From Bacteroidales bacterium (GTDB taxonomy: Bacteria; Bacteroidota; Bacteroidia; Bacteroidales; F082), in NCBI GenBank assembly GCA_018400955.1, contig JAGYLH010000003.1:27144-91143 (forward strand): DNA of 64,000 nt. The letters run 5' to 3'. Both the position numbers and the translations under genes were made by a program. Position 1 is the stretch's first letter, and every line of letters starts with the position of its first letter. Below the pieces are notes generated by a model, which was not told where the DNA came from, searched no databases, and was given only the letters and a program-made list of their open reading frames with translations. This document shows, piece after piece, positions 1 to 11,001 of the stretch.

Positions 1-21
1 GACTATACGCGTAATTTCCAT

Positions 22-822
22 ATGACCATTCAGCTTTCGCTGGATGGTTTTTCTTTTGCCATTTATGCTCCCGATAAGCGTCGATACGTAGGGTTGGAGG
101 TTTACCGATTTCATGATTTTGCCGACGAAATAAGGCTTACAGCTGCCCTTGATGAAATAATTATGTACAGACAATGGATTGCATATCCTTTTCAATCTGT
201 AACTGTAATGGTAGAGCACACAGCCAATACCCTGGTGCCTGCACCGCTTTTCGATGAAAAGGAAAAAGGCAATTACCTGGCCTTTAGTCAGCAATACCAT
301 GATAATGCACGGATAGTTACGGATAAACTAAAGCATACAGATGCATTCAATGTGTATTATCTGTCCAATGTGCTGGTTGAAAAAATAAAAGACTTGTGGG
401 CCAATGCAAAAATTGTGCACCTTTCCTCAGTATTGCTAGAGAGTCTTGGTGTTCAACATAAAAATAAGCCAACAGATAATTTGGTTTTTCTGCATGTAAG
501 GCATCGCACTTTTGACCTTGTGGTGTTGAAACAGGAAAAACTGAATTTCTATAATAATTTCAGATTCAACACAAAAGAAGATTTTGCCTATTTCCTGCTA
601 TTTTCAATGGAGCAATTGCGCCTTAACCCCGAAACAGTTGATCTGGTGTTGTTTGGCAATATCGAAAACAGCTCAGAAATTTATGATATGTGTTGGCGTT
701 ATGTGCGCAACATCCGCTACATCGAGCGCAACAACAATGCCTTTGAGTACAGCTATGTGCTCGAGAGCTTGTTTTCGCATCAGTATTATCTCCTTTTCTA
801 TGCTTTGCAATGCGAATTATAA
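22..822 (+). CDS. DUF3822 family protein
   Basis: Intact 266 aa ORF directly upstream of and overlapping rsmD, with the ASKHA-like fold pattern typical of DUF3822. Confidence 0.75.
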   Translation: MTIQLSLDGFSFAIYAPDKRRYVGLEVYRFHDFADEIRLTAALDEIIMYRQWIAYPFQSVTVMVEHTANTLVPAPLFDEKEKGNYLAFSQQYHDNARIVTDKLKHTDAFNVYYLSNVLVEKIKDLWANAKIVHLSSVLLESLGVQHKNKPTDNLVFLHVRHRTFDLVVLKQEKLNFYNNFRFNTKEDFAYFLLFSMEQLRLNPETVDLVLFGNIENSSEIYDMCWRYVRNIRYIERNNNAFEYSYVLESLFSHQYYLLFYALQCEL

Positions 823-1361
823 AAGGCCGTTTGCAGCGCAGGCTTATCCATGCACCCAGCAGTTTGCCCGTGAGGCCCACTACTGACCTGGCCAAGGAGA
901 GTTTGTTTAATATTCTTGAGAACCGCATTGATTTTCAGGGTATAAAAGCACTTGACTTATTTGCCGGAACAGGAAATATAAGCTATGAATTGTATTCGCG
1001 TGGATGTGCACAGGTTACAGCAATTGACAACAATTACAGGTGTACAAATTTCATTACCGAAATGGCGGCAAAATTTGAAATGGACACCTTGATAGTTGTT
1101 AAAGCAGATGTTTTCAGGTTTTTAAAGTCGAACAGGCAGCAGTATGATTTGGTTTTTGCCGACCCGCCTTATGATTCGGATTATTATCAGGACCTGGCAC
1201 AAGCTATTTGCGAAAAGGATATGCTGTCGGAAGATGGGTGGCTCGTTATTGAACATCCAAAAAATATAGATTACCGGCAACTGCCAGCTTTTGTTGAATT
1301 AAGACGCTATGGTAAGGTCCATTTCAGCTTTTTTCAGCCACAAAAAAAACCGGCGCTTTAA
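810..1361 (+). CDS. rsmD: 16S rRNA (guanine(966)-N(2))-methyltransferase RsmD
   Basis: MRIIKGRLQRR.., ..VRPTTDLAKESLFNIL, ALDLFAGTGNISYE and DLVFADPPY motifs. Confidence 0.93.
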   Translation: MRIIKGRLQRRLIHAPSSLPVRPTTDLAKESLFNILENRIDFQGIKALDLFAGTGNISYELYSRGCAQVTAIDNNYRCTNFITEMAAKFEMDTLIVVKADVFRFLKSNRQQYDLVFADPPYDSDYYQDLAQAICEKDMLSEDGWLVIEHPKNIDYRQLPAFVELRRYGKVHFSFFQPQKKPAL

Positions 1362-1370
1362 GGCTCCGGT
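1342..1370 (-). terminator. Rho-independent terminator (minus strand) of the DUF2795 gene
   Basis: On the minus strand ACCGGAGCC-TTAAAG-CGCCGGT is followed by TTTTTTTT; it overlaps the 3' end of rsmD. Confidence 0.7.
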
Positions 1371-1400
1371 CTGTCTAAGAAAGTGAAATTTTAACTGAAA

Positions 1401-1622
1401 TCAGTATTCGTCTTCGTGAAAAAAGAAATCCTCTTTTGTAGGATAGTCAGGCCAGATGTCTTCAATGCGTTCGTAAACCTCGCCCTCGTCTTCCATTTCC
1501 TGAAAGTTTTCGATAACTTCTTGTGGTGCTCCCGACCGGATGGCCCACTCGAGCAATTCATCACGGGTGGCTGGCCAAGGTGCATCTTCCAGTTTTGACG
1601 CAAGTTCTAATGTCCAATACAT
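1401..1622 (-). CDS. Small acidic DUF2795 domain-containing protein
   Basis: 73 aa, MYWTLELASKLEDAPWPATRDELLEWAIRSGAPQEVIENFQEME..; followed by a terminator hairpin. Confidence 0.7.
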   Translation of the reverse strand: MYWTLELASKLEDAPWPATRDELLEWAIRSGAPQEVIENFQEMEDEGEVYERIEDIWPDYPTKEDFFFHEDEY

Positions 1623-1706
1623 GGCTAAAAGTTTAGGTTATAATTTTTTGCAAAAGTAATTTTTTTTCGATTCAAGTCAAGTAAAATTTTCTAAACTTGG
1701 TTTGCT

Positions 1707-2273
1707 TTAAAATCGGGGCTTCCAGGGTGTTTCAATACTGGAAGTTAATTTTGTGAAATAGCGGGCCAACACAAAAAAGTAATCCGAGAGCCGGTTGAGG
1801 TATTGCAAGTCAATGGCTGGCACCGGATGAGTTTCGGTCAGTTGTATGCTGATGCGCTCGGCGCGCCTGCATACAGTGCGGGCAATATGGCTGTAACTAA
1901 CCAAAGGATGGCCACCCGGTAAAATAAAACTCGATAAGGGGGATAATTCCTCGTTCATGCGGTCAATTTCATTTTCAAGGAGCTTCACATCCTCTTCAAC
2001 CAAGGCAGGCAGTTTTCTCAAAACAGCTCCTTGCGGGTCTTCCGCCAGATGTGACTCCAGGGTAAACAATCGGTCTTGAATCTCTATAAGGATGTCGTTA
2101 AGTTGCCCGTCAATTGTGTTGTGGTCGCGTATAAGGCCAACAAAGGCATTCAGTTCATCCACAGTACCGTAAGCCTCAATCCGGCTGTGATATTTGGGCA
2201 CACGTGTGCCACCAATTAGTGAGGTCTGTCCTTTATCGCCTGTTCGCGTATAAATCTTCATTTCGTCGCTCAT
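1707..2273 (-). CDS. Cob(I)yrinic acid a,c-diamide adenosyltransferase (PduO type)
   Basis: IYTRTGDKGQTSLIGGTRVPK, YGTVDELNAFVG and ILPGGHPLVSYSHIARTVCRRAER motifs. Confidence 0.93.
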   Translation of the reverse strand: MSDEMKIYTRTGDKGQTSLIGGTRVPKYHSRIEAYGTVDELNAFVGLIRDHNTIDGQLNDILIEIQDRLFTLESHLAEDPQGAVLRKLPALVEEDVKLLENEIDRMNEELSPLSSFILPGGHPLVSYSHIARTVCRRAERISIQLTETHPVPAIDLQYLNRLSDYFFVLARYFTKLTSSIETPWKPRF

Positions 2274-2387
2274 GTCAAGTCTTTCTGTTGTTTGTAATAG
2301 TAATGAATTAACACCAAAGCTTTAAAAAAATTGTGTCAGCTGGATGTAACAAAAAATTCAGACAGATTGTTTGATCGAAAAAGTAAT

Positions 2388-3134
2388 TTACTTCATTTTG
2401 GATTTTAAAGAGATGGTCGCAATTTCAGTATTTACCTCGTCCGACTCAATCAGACCATCCCTTAGGCGTATGATACGGTGGGCGTGTTTGGCTATTTCTT
2501 CCTCGTGCGTAACGACAATGATGGTGTTGCCTTTGTGGTGAATTTCTTCGAGCAAGCCCATAATTTCAACAGAAGTTTTGGAGTCGAGGTTTCCGGTAGG
2601 CTCATCAGCAAGCAAAATTGAAGGCTGATTAACCAAGGCACGGGCAATGGCTACACGTTGCCGTTGCCCTCCCGAAAGCTCATTGGGCTTGTGTTTCATG
2701 CGGTCGGTCAGTTGCACATCTGCCAGCACTTTTTCGGCCACTTCAATGCGCTTGGCTTTTCCCACACCGGCATAAACCAGTGGCAACATTACATTTTCAA
2801 GTGCTGTTGACCGGGGTAAAAGGTTAAAAGTTTGAAAAATAAAACCAATCTCTTTATTTCGGATTTCGGCCAGCTCGTTATCGCCCAATATACTTACGTC
2901 CTGTCCGTTCAGCTCGTAGCGGCCCGAAGTGGGGGTGTCCAGGCATCCGAGAAGGTTCATCAGGGTAGATTTGCCCGATCCGGAGGGACCCATTAAGGCT
3001 ACGTACTCATTCCTGTTGATTTCCAGATCGATCGTGCGTAATGCGCGTACGGTTTCTGAGCCTACACGAAAATGACGTGATATTTTTTCGAGTTTGATAA
3101 CTTGATTTTCCATGAAATGTCTGTTTTGAGCCAC
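2388..3134 (-). CDS. ABC transporter ATP-binding protein, MacB/LolD type
   Basis: Walker [10 protein letters not shown], signature [15 protein letters not shown], Walker [14 protein letters not shown]. Start may be the internal Met of [10 protein letters not shown]. Confidence 0.93.
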   Translation of the reverse strand: MAQNRHFMENQVIKLEKISRHFRVGSETVRALRTIDLEINRNEYVALMGPSGSGKSTLMNLLGCLDTPTSGRYELNGQDVSILGDNELAEIRNKEIGFIFQTFNLLPRSTALENVMLPLVYAGVGKAKRIEVAEKVLADVQLTDRMKHKPNELSGGQRQRVAIARALVNQPSILLADEPTGNLDSKTSVEIMGLLEEIHHKGNTIIVVTHEEEIAKHAHRIIRLRDGLIESDEVNTEIATISLKSKMK

Positions 3135-3154
3135 ACAAAAGTAACAAACAATCC

Positions 3155-3955
3155 TTACATGCGTAAGGCAAATTCTTGTTTGCTCACACCATTTAGGAAG
3201 AAAACCATTCCCAGATGGAAAAAATCGAGGCTAATGCTCACTTTGGGGTGCTTTTTGATTTCATTCCATGCCGAAACCATCTCCTCTGATGCATAAATAT
3301 CATCAAAAATGAAAATACTTTTTTCGTGTGCTTTTTCCAGACACTGCTTGAAATACCTGATGGTAGGGTTTTTCCGGTGGTTTCCATCAAAATAAACCAG
3401 GTCAACTTTACCCATCTGGTTCAAAACGGGCTGCAATTCAACATCGAAATTACCAATAACCTGATCAATATTAGTAAGGTCAAATTTAATAAAATTACTT
3501 TGAGCTACAGAAGCCACCGAAGCACAACCTTCAATTGTTATCAGCTTGCCGTTGGGATTGCCCATTGCCAAAGGAATACTCCCCAAGCCGACCGAAGTGC
3601 CTAATTCCAACATTTGGGAAGGGCTAAAAAATTTAACTACTTTGTAAAGCAAAGCCGCTTCCCGCAGGCCTGAGCTCCGCTTTTTTGCCAATTTATTGAC
3701 TGCTATACGATAAGTAATGAATTTCTTTTTGCCCGAAGCAGCCCCAAAATCTACTGTTTCTATTACGTTTTTATTGGTAAAGTTGCGCTTGCGGGCTTGC
3801 TTAAAAACCTTACAAGCTTCATGAGGCTTCTTATCATGAATGATGTTTGTAATAAAGTCATACACAAATGGTGAGTGTATGCTGTGTTTGCCTTTGCGGC
3901 GCATTAAAAAAGATAAATAGCTATTTACCTTTATGAGGTAATTATTCATAAACAA
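3155..3955 (-). CDS. Class I SAM-dependent methyltransferase
   Basis: [31 protein letters not shown].. and [14 protein letters not shown]. Confidence 0.75.
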   Translation of the reverse strand: MFMNNYLIKVNSYLSFLMRRKGKHSIHSPFVYDFITNIIHDKKPHEACKVFKQARKRNFTNKNVIETVDFGAASGKKKFITYRIAVNKLAKKRSSGLREAALLYKVVKFFSPSQMLELGTSVGLGSIPLAMGNPNGKLITIEGCASVASVAQSNFIKFDLTNIDQVIGNFDVELQPVLNQMGKVDLVYFDGNHRKNPTIRYFKQCLEKAHEKSIFIFDDIYASEEMVSAWNEIKKHPKVSISLDFFHLGMVFFLNGVSKQEFALRM

Positions 3956-4074
3956 CTATACTTGGTGATAAACGCAGCTGAGAATGAAATTTGGTTGAGT
4001 TGATATTCATTTGCAAAGATATACAAAAACAGTTTGGAAAGCAATTAACAAGAGTATTAATAGAAATGCAGGTT

Positions 4075-5667
4075 TCATTCAAAAGCCAGCTTATTGATGT
4101 AAAAAACAGTTCGCAGATTATTATTGGTAAGCCTGTTATTTGCAATCTGCTGATAACCGAATGCCAGGTAATACTGCTCGTACCAATGGACGATCCGGCT
4201 GAAAGTTTCCTGCTGAATACGGTCGGTTGGGTAGAAAGTTTCGTTACGAATCTGTTCAACTTTTCCAATTACTTCTCCTTCATCAATAAGTTTGGATGTG
4301 ATACGGCCATTGGTGTTATAAACCATTATGATCCCTGTGGAATCAGTTTGGGCCCATACATGTTGGTCCAATTGTGGGCTGAGCAATTCACGCAATTCAA
4401 AATCATTGTTCCACAAGAGGTTGCCCTCGGTATTGAAGCCTGCAAGTAAATAATTGAAGAAGTTGTAGCCTTCAAAAATGGTATAAGTATAGGGGATAGG
4501 CCTGCCGTAAAAATCGTAATCCATGCGTGTTTCGGTGCGGTACTGTGGCCTGTAGGCTTCAGCACTGTATATTAATTGTCCGTTGTGTTGGGTAAGTTGA
4601 GGGTTGTAAAACTGAAAGGCCACATTGATTGGAACTTCATCCGACTTGCGCCTGCTGCGCGATTGACGCTGCCTGGCACGCATCAAATCATATACCGATA
4701 AGGAGGAGTATATATTATCGAAACTACTGAAATCAAAATGGGCAATTTCAACCTCTTTGTCTTGTGCCAATTTCATAAAGAAAAACCCTGAAGCCTCATT
4801 TTGCGCATCGGCCTGACCTTCGCGGATACGTCTGTCTCGCCTGTCAGGATCGTTATAACTCCCTATTGCAATCAGCTGATTCTCTTGGTGTAAGTGGAGT
4901 ACATAGGAGTGCAAAAACCGCTGCTGTTCATCAGCATATTGCTTGCGGAAGTTTTCATTGCCATTGGAGTCGAGTACAATAAATAAATCTGAATCAAACG
5001 AATTGCCCTGATAAAGTTTGGCTGCAACCAGAAACATTCCTGTGTGCCGGTCAAGGGCAGCTTGTTGTAAAATCACTTGATTTTCAACTTGCAGGGACAC
5101 AGATTTAATGGTGCCATCCCCAAGATTCAGCATCAATATGTCTGCCTGATAGCGAGGTAAGTTAATGGCAATCAAAGCATAATGACTTCCTGTTTCAAAG
5201 CCTGCAATTTCAGCCTTTTCGGGCAGGCTGCCACTCATAAGGTTAAATGATTCTTTTTCGATATCGTAAATAAGCAACTGAAATCCTGACTGTCCTGCTG
5301 ATTTGCTGTTGCGTATCGAAAAAAGGAAATACACCTTGTTTTGCACCTTTCTCTTTTGCTCGAAAACCATCCCATCAGCTAAGGCAACAAACTGCAGCCA
5401 GCTTTCCTCCATTTGTGTATCATATAGATTGAAATACCATTTTCTGTGGCCATTTTCATTGAGTTCATTGCTTTCGTAGAACAACAAAAAGCCATGGCTG
5501 TGCAAAGGTTCAAGATGGTAAACGCGTGTATCAATGCGTGCAGGCAGCTCAATACGCAGTGGTCTTTGGGCGGTCAATACGGGCAAATGCATAACCAGCA
5601 TCAATATGAATACTGTCAAATTGCGCATTGGTTTATGCATTGATTTGCTTATTGTGTATTTCACCAT
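4075..5667 (-). CDS. Hypothetical secreted protein
   Basis: 530 aa intact ORF with N-terminal signal-like segment MRNLTVFILMLVMHLPVLTAQ. Confidence 0.65.
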   Translation of the reverse strand: MVKYTISKSMHKPMRNLTVFILMLVMHLPVLTAQRPLRIELPARIDTRVYHLEPLHSHGFLLFYESNELNENGHRKWYFNLYDTQMEESWLQFVALADGMVFEQKRKVQNKVYFLFSIRNSKSAGQSGFQLLIYDIEKESFNLMSGSLPEKAEIAGFETGSHYALIAINLPRYQADILMLNLGDGTIKSVSLQVENQVILQQAALDRHTGMFLVAAKLYQGNSFDSDLFIVLDSNGNENFRKQYADEQQRFLHSYVLHLHQENQLIAIGSYNDPDRRDRRIREGQADAQNEASGFFFMKLAQDKEVEIAHFDFSSFDNIYSSLSVYDLMRARQRQSRSRRKSDEVPINVAFQFYNPQLTQHNGQLIYSAEAYRPQYRTETRMDYDFYGRPIPYTYTIFEGYNFFNYLLAGFNTEGNLLWNNDFELRELLSPQLDQHVWAQTDSTGIIMVYNTNGRITSKLIDEGEVIGKVEQIRNETFYPTDRIQQETFSRIVHWYEQYYLAFGYQQIANNRLTNNNLRTVFYINKLAFE

Positions 5668-5773
5668 GGTAAACCATTGTATATTGCTTGCAAAAATAAT
5701 AGCTTTACCAACACCCGGAGTTCCTTTGGCTGGTAAAGCTATCTAAACAAAATTTATTTCAGCTCAGATCAGC

Positions 5774-7303
5774 TTACTTTATTTGAACCCTGGAATATTG
5801 GATTTCACCAGACTGAAGTTCCAAGCGTAAAATATACGTTCCTGCCTGAACATGCGAAACACCAATCCGGGTACTACCAGAACCTATTTTTTCATGATGT
5901 ACAATTCTGCCGGCCATGTCAAGTACTGACAATTCTGCACTTACTTTTGTTTCAACATATACAACATCCTTTGCGGGGTTTGGATATACGTTAAAGGAAG
6001 TTGCATCAAGCTGGTTCAAGCCAACAGGTTCACCATTTACGAAGAGTTCATCGATTTGCCACCATCGGTAAGTGCCTGGATTATATTGGTACTTGAAACC
6101 AATAAAAACTTGTTCTCTGCTAACATTCGACAGGTCGATTGTGCCTGAAGATGCCCAAGTTTCTTCAGCTGTTGGCTGCGTAAAGGGCAACTCAGTCCAA
6201 TCATAATCAGCAGGATTTCCTACTCCGGGATAGTTTAAAGAATAATACAGCTTCAGGTAGTTTTCGTCATCATCTTCACCAAAGCGATACCATGATTCAA
6301 AAATCATGGTCCCAAAAAGGTAATTACCAAAATCGATTCCCGGTAAAATCAGCCAGTCAATTTCCACATCACCTGAATTGTGACCATTCATCTGGGCCCA
6401 TTCATTGTTATTCCATAACCATGTTTTGGTATCGCCCGAAACGCTGTGCACATAGCATTTGCCTAAACCATCATCAAACGATTCGCTATAAGGCAGATCA
6501 GTGAATGAAGGTTCTACAAAAGTGTAAACGGCAGTGGCTATAATGCTTGGATTGTGATCAGGAGCGTAGGCTTTGGCTTTTAAGGTGGTGTTTGAAGAAA
6601 TTGCAATTGCACCGGCATATACTGTGCTGCTTTGATCGGGGTCGTCGCCGTCGGTGGTGTAATAGATGGTTGCGTCTTCGGTAGTTGTTGTTATTTCAAC
6701 AGTTATCGGATTAAAATAAGTACCTGTTCCAGGCATTATAACAGGTATGGCAACAGTTGGTGTGTCACCGAAATCGGTCAACAAAATATCATCGATATTG
6801 AGCCTGCGGTTTGCGGTTCCATCTTCTATAGCTCTTTTAATACGGATGCTAACATTGCCGTCAACATTAACAGCAGCAACAAACTGTTGTACTTCGTCGG
6901 AAGCAGGTGCAGTAAAATCATCGCCAACTTGCACCCAACTGGTACCTTGGTTAATACTGTACTCAACTTTCCAGTCAACCTGGGCATCTGTTCCGTAACG
7001 ACGATAGTAAAAACTAATTTCGCCAAGGCCATTGGGTTTGCTTTGCAACATGGTCATCGATGAGGTGGCATATCCACGCAGGCGTGCCGAACGTTCACCA
7101 AATTTGAAATCGGCTTCCAGATTGCCAATTAATGCTTCGGTCATGTCCCAGTCTAAACCGCTCAGGTTTACGGTGCCTGATGCGTAGGCAGGTTTAATTT
7201 CGTCTTCACCTTCAAAATTAACAAGGTATTGCCCCTGCAAGCTAAAAGCAAAAGTGAGTGCAAGCAGCAGCAAAATTTTCTTTAAATGAGTAAAATTTTT
7301 CAT
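5774..7303 (-). CDS. T9SS type A sorting domain protein with chitobiase/beta-hexosaminidase C-terminal-like repeat
   Basis: Signal peptide; VEITTTTEDATIYYTTDGDDPDQSSTVYAGAIAISSNTTLKAKAYA; C-terminal FNVYPNPAKDVVYVE..GTYILRLE sorting domain. Confidence 0.85.
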   Translation of the reverse strand: MKNFTHLKKILLLLALTFAFSLQGQYLVNFEGEDEIKPAYASGTVNLSGLDWDMTEALIGNLEADFKFGERSARLRGYATSSMTMLQSKPNGLGEISFYYRRYGTDAQVDWKVEYSINQGTSWVQVGDDFTAPASDEVQQFVAAVNVDGNVSIRIKRAIEDGTANRRLNIDDILLTDFGDTPTVAIPVIMPGTGTYFNPITVEITTTTEDATIYYTTDGDDPDQSSTVYAGAIAISSNTTLKAKAYAPDHNPSIIATAVYTFVEPSFTDLPYSESFDDGLGKCYVHSVSGDTKTWLWNNNEWAQMNGHNSGDVEIDWLILPGIDFGNYLFGTMIFESWYRFGEDDDENYLKLYYSLNYPGVGNPADYDWTELPFTQPTAEETWASSGTIDLSNVSREQVFIGFKYQYNPGTYRWWQIDELFVNGEPVGLNQLDATSFNVYPNPAKDVVYVETKVSAELSVLDMAGRIVHHEKIGSGSTRIGVSHVQAGTYILRLELQSGEIQYSRVQIK

Positions 7304-7402
7304 AGTTTAAATGTTTGTTGAATTAAATGCTTTGTTTCCGTTGGTAAAATTAAGGTTTTATTTTTGGGTGACTCTTTGACTCCCTCAAAATTAACAAAAA
7401 AT

Positions 7403-7431
7403 AAAACCGGCTGCACGAGACAGCCGGTTTT
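7403..7431 (-). terminator. Terminator downstream of dnaK
   Basis: AAAACCGGCTG-cacgaga-CAGCCGGTTTT, perfect 11 bp stem, T-rich on the minus strand. Confidence 0.8.
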
Positions 7432-7460
7432 GTGTATATAATGAGTTGTGAAAACACAAC

Positions 7461-9383
7461 CTATTTTTTGTCGTCAACTTCTTCAAAATCAACGTCGGTA
7501 ACTTCATCGTCACCTCCGCCCTTTTGATCAGCAGGGCCATCCTGGGCCTGACCGGCAGGATCTTGTGCCCCACCTTCGGCTTGGGTGTTTTTGTACATTT
7601 CCTCACTGGCTGATTGCCATATTCCATTCAACTTGGTCATGGCAGCATCAACTGCAGTCAGGTCCTGGGCTTTGTGGGCATTTCGCAGTTCTTCCAAAGC
7701 CGATTCAATTTCGGTTTTCTTTTCAGCAGGAAGCTTGTCGCCATAATCCTTCAATTGTTTCTCTGTTTGGAAGATGAGGCCATCAGCGGCATTGAGCTTA
7801 TCCACTTTTTCGCGTTCACGCTTATCTGTTTCAGCATTGGAAGTGGCTTCGTCTTTCATGCGTTGTATTTCTGCATCAGACAAACCTGAAGAGGCTTCGA
7901 TTCGGATACTTTGTGTTTTTCCGGTAGCTTTGTCCTTGGCTGAAACGTTGAGGATACCGTTCGAGTCGATGTCGAAAGTAACTTCGACTTGCGGAACACC
8001 ACGTGGTGATGGCGGAATGCCGTCGAGGTGAAAGCGTCCGATGCTTTTGTTTTGATTAGCCATTGGCCGCTCACCTTGCAGTACGTGAATTTCAACAGAA
8101 GGCTGATTGTCAGAAGCAGTTGAAAAAGTTTCTGATTTCTTGGTCGGGATTGTTGTGTTGGATTCAATCAGACGTGTCATTACGCCTCCAAGTGTTTCAA
8201 TACCAAGTGATAATGGTGTAACGTCGAGCAAGAGTACATCTTTTACTTCACCTGTTAATACACCACCCTGAATAGCTGCACCAATGGCAACTACCTCATC
8301 AGGATTTACTCCTTTTGAAGGTTCTTTACCAAAGAATTCCTTAACTATTTTTTGAATTGCTGGAATACGGGTTGAGCCACCAACCAGGATTACTTCGTCC
8401 ACGTCTGCGGCTTTCATACCGGCATCTGACAAGGCTTTACGGCAAGGTTCAATTGTTGCACGGATCAGGCTGTCAGTTAGTTGCTCAAACTTTGAACGAC
8501 TTAATTTACGCACCAAGTGTTTTGGCACACCGTCAACAGGCATAATATAGGGCAGGTTGATCTCAGTTTCATTTGAGCTTGACAATTCGATTTTGGCTTT
8601 TTCAGAGGCTTCTTTGAGTCTTTGAAGTGCCATGGGGTCTTTGCGCAAGTCGGGGCCTTCGTCTTTTTTGAATTCCTCGGCCAGCCAATTGATAATTTTT
8701 TCATCAAAGTCATCGCCACCAAGGTGTGTATCCCCGTTGGTTGATTTTACTTCGAACACGCCATCGCCCATTTCAAGGATGGATATGTCAAAAGTGCCGC
8801 CACCAAGGTCAAAAACTGCAACCTTCACATCGTTTGATTTCCGGTCGAGGCCATAGGCCAATGCAGCAGCTGTTGGCTCATTGATAATACGTTTAACGGT
8901 AAGGCCGGCAATTTCGCCCGCTTCTTTTGTGGCCTGACGCTGCGAGTCGCTAAAATAAGCCGGTACGGTAATAACGGCTTCCGTAACGGTTTGGCCTAAA
9001 TAATCTTCAGCAGTTTTTTTCATTTTCTGCAACACCATGGCCGAAATTTCCTGAGGTGTATATTTTCGGTCATCAATCTGAACGCGAGGAGTGTTGTTTT
9101 CGCCTTTTACCACAACATAAGGAACTCGGTCCTTTTCTTTGGTAACCCGGTCGAATGTTTCGCCCATAAAACGCTTGATTGAATACACTGTTTTGGTAGG
9201 ATTTGTAATTGCCTGGCGCTTGGCCGGGTCGCCTACCTTGCGCTCACCGTTTTCAGTGAATGCAACTATGGAAGGGGTCGTACGTCTTCCTTCGCTATTA
9301 GGAATAACAACTGGCTCGTTGCCTTCCATTACTGCAACGCAAGAGTTGGTCGTTCCCAAGTCAATTCCTATGATTTTTCCCAT
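7461..9383 (-). CDS. dnaK: Chaperone protein DnaK (Hsp70)
   Basis: [21 protein letters not shown].., [28 protein letters not shown]-terminal [11 protein letters not shown]. Confidence 0.98.
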   Translation of the reverse strand: MGKIIGIDLGTTNSCVAVMEGNEPVVIPNSEGRRTTPSIVAFTENGERKVGDPAKRQAITNPTKTVYSIKRFMGETFDRVTKEKDRVPYVVVKGENNTPRVQIDDRKYTPQEISAMVLQKMKKTAEDYLGQTVTEAVITVPAYFSDSQRQATKEAGEIAGLTVKRIINEPTAAALAYGLDRKSNDVKVAVFDLGGGTFDISILEMGDGVFEVKSTNGDTHLGGDDFDEKIINWLAEEFKKDEGPDLRKDPMALQRLKEASEKAKIELSSSNETEINLPYIMPVDGVPKHLVRKLSRSKFEQLTDSLIRATIEPCRKALSDAGMKAADVDEVILVGGSTRIPAIQKIVKEFFGKEPSKGVNPDEVVAIGAAIQGGVLTGEVKDVLLLDVTPLSLGIETLGGVMTRLIESNTTIPTKKSETFSTASDNQPSVEIHVLQGERPMANQNKSIGRFHLDGIPPSPRGVPQVEVTFDIDSNGILNVSAKDKATGKTQSIRIEASSGLSDAEIQRMKDEATSNAETDKREREKVDKLNAADGLIFQTEKQLKDYGDKLPAEKKTEIESALEELRNAHKAQDLTAVDAAMTKLNGIWQSASEEMYKNTQAEGGAQDPAGQAQDGPADQKGGGDDEVTDVDFEEVDDKK

Positions 9384-9696
9384 TGTTTATCCTCCTTATT
9401 AAAAATGATATTAAAGTTTAAATTCTTTTTTAGTTTGTACTTCAGCAGGAAATTGGCAATCATTATGCCAAAGGCTGATAGGCAAGTTGTATCAGAGAAA
9501 GCTGCCAATTAATAAGTAATTGTATTTCGAATAAAATACTATATATCAAAAATATAGGGTGTTTTTATTGAAGCTGAAACAGACTTCTGTTTACTGACAC
9601 ATTTCAGGTGACAAAAAGGCAGGAATGGAAATTTTGGTATTTAAGGCGATTTAAAGACTGTTAATTTTCAACTTCCGGATTTATTATTGCGTCATT

Positions 9697-10668
9697 TTAA
9701 CGGTTAACAATGAAACCCCAGTCATAGTCTTCAACAAGTTTAATTTCGCTGCCAACTGCCAGTTGATAGGGTTGAACTTTGGTAAAACGTGATGAAAAAA
9801 TCCCGACACCATTTTCTATGTTTGTATATTCAGGCACTTCCTGCACAATGCTGTTGCTTGGTGCATTTACTTCGAGGTAGGTATTTAAATCATCAGCTGC
9901 TGTGGCAATAACAACATCTACCGGGCCTGCCCAACGTTTTACATTGAGCACATCATCAAGCTGCTGGCCCAGACGTTTATAAAAATCTTCACCTATATAT
10001 TGAATGTCCATGGCCTCTCCACCTTCGAGCAGCATCGATTTGCGGGTGCCCAGGCGCCAGTTCATGGTTTTATCCAAAGTGTCAGGATTGCCCGGGTGCA
10101 ATTCTCTATAATGAAAAACAATACTCACCTCATATCTTTTTCCATTTTTCCCTGAATTCCAGCGGATTTGACCTCCGGCTGTCAGGTGAAAGTTAATTCT
10201 ACTGGAAGGGAAAATAACAGGATATGATTGAATAATGGGGGTCGTAGCCGTAATCAGGTCGTTGCCCCTGAATATTTCAAGTGTATAGGTTGCTGCAGGG
10301 TCGATGGGTGTAGCCGTATAATACATTAGCTGGTTGGGGAAGTAAAAAATGGAATCGCCCGGTCGTTTATGGCTTATGGTGATGGTATCAAGTTGGATTA
10401 TATCCTCATTGGTCCCCTTTTTTTTGATCAGCCGGGCATCAAGCTTATTGGCATAATTACTCGAATCGGGGTTTTGGGCAATCACTAAGGCATTGCCAGG
10501 TCCCAGAAATGCTTTGGTGATTTTTACCCATGTGGTATCAGTGCCTGGCTCGAGCAAACCATAAATTATAGTAATATCTTCGTAATCAGCAAAGTTATCA
10601 ACATCAGTAGAGCATGAAACAAGAGAAAGGCTTATGATGGCTATGAATGAAAGAAAAATAGATTTCAT
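9697..10668 (-). CDS. DUF4249 family lipoprotein
   Basis: Lipobox LVSCST; ITIIYGLLEPGTDTTWVKITKAFLGPGNAL.. typical of DUF4249. Confidence 0.75.
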   Translation of the reverse strand: MKSIFLSFIAIISLSLVSCSTDVDNFADYEDITIIYGLLEPGTDTTWVKITKAFLGPGNALVIAQNPDSSNYANKLDARLIKKKGTNEDIIQLDTITISHKRPGDSIFYFPNQLMYYTATPIDPAATYTLEIFRGNDLITATTPIIQSYPVIFPSSRINFHLTAGGQIRWNSGKNGKRYEVSIVFHYRELHPGNPDTLDKTMNWRLGTRKSMLLEGGEAMDIQYIGEDFYKRLGQQLDDVLNVKRWAGPVDVVIATAADDLNTYLEVNAPSNSIVQEVPEYTNIENGVGIFSSRFTKVQPYQLAVGSEIKLVEDYDWGFIVNR

Positions 10669-10865
10669 ACTTGGGGATGCATTTGTGTTATAAATCTAAA
10701 TATGTCCTACAAAAAATAAGGAGAACAAAACAACGCACAAAATTACAACATAATTGCGAAATCTTGGGTTTGGATAAGTTAACGGTTATTTGGTCAGTTT
10801 TTTTGATAACTCCTTGACTCATGACTCACACAACCACGAACTAGATTGATTTAAGACTTAAGATT

Positions 10866-10905
10866 GACTCAAGACTCACAAATCAAGACTCCCGTCCCAA
10901 GACTC
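10866..10905. repeat. Degenerate heptamer array (AAGACTC)
   Basis: GACTC starts at 10866, 10873, 10887 and 10901 (steps 7, 14, 14); two more at 10816 and 10823. Confidence 0.6.
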
Positions 10906-11001
10906 CCGAATAAATAGGCAATCCCTTTGTTTTTCAACATCTGTATAAATCGCCTAACTTTGCCTGTGTAAATTTCAGTTTTTAACTATATTTAAATTAT
11001 C

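Noticed and set aside
3991-4449. 152 aa plus-strand ORF
   Set aside because: It overlaps the longer minus-strand secreted-protein ORF, which has a signal peptide and normal composition.
6632-7063. 143 aa plus-strand ORF
   Set aside because: Antisense to the T9SS protein, with no recognisable domain.
7565-9402. Several plus-strand ORFs opposite dnaK (e.g. 7565-7777, 8632-8856, 9139-9402)
   Set aside because: They are antisense shadows of a highly conserved gene with no family resemblance.
10816-10905. Possible CRISPR array
   Set aside because: Repeat unit is 7 bp, with no spacers and no cas genes.
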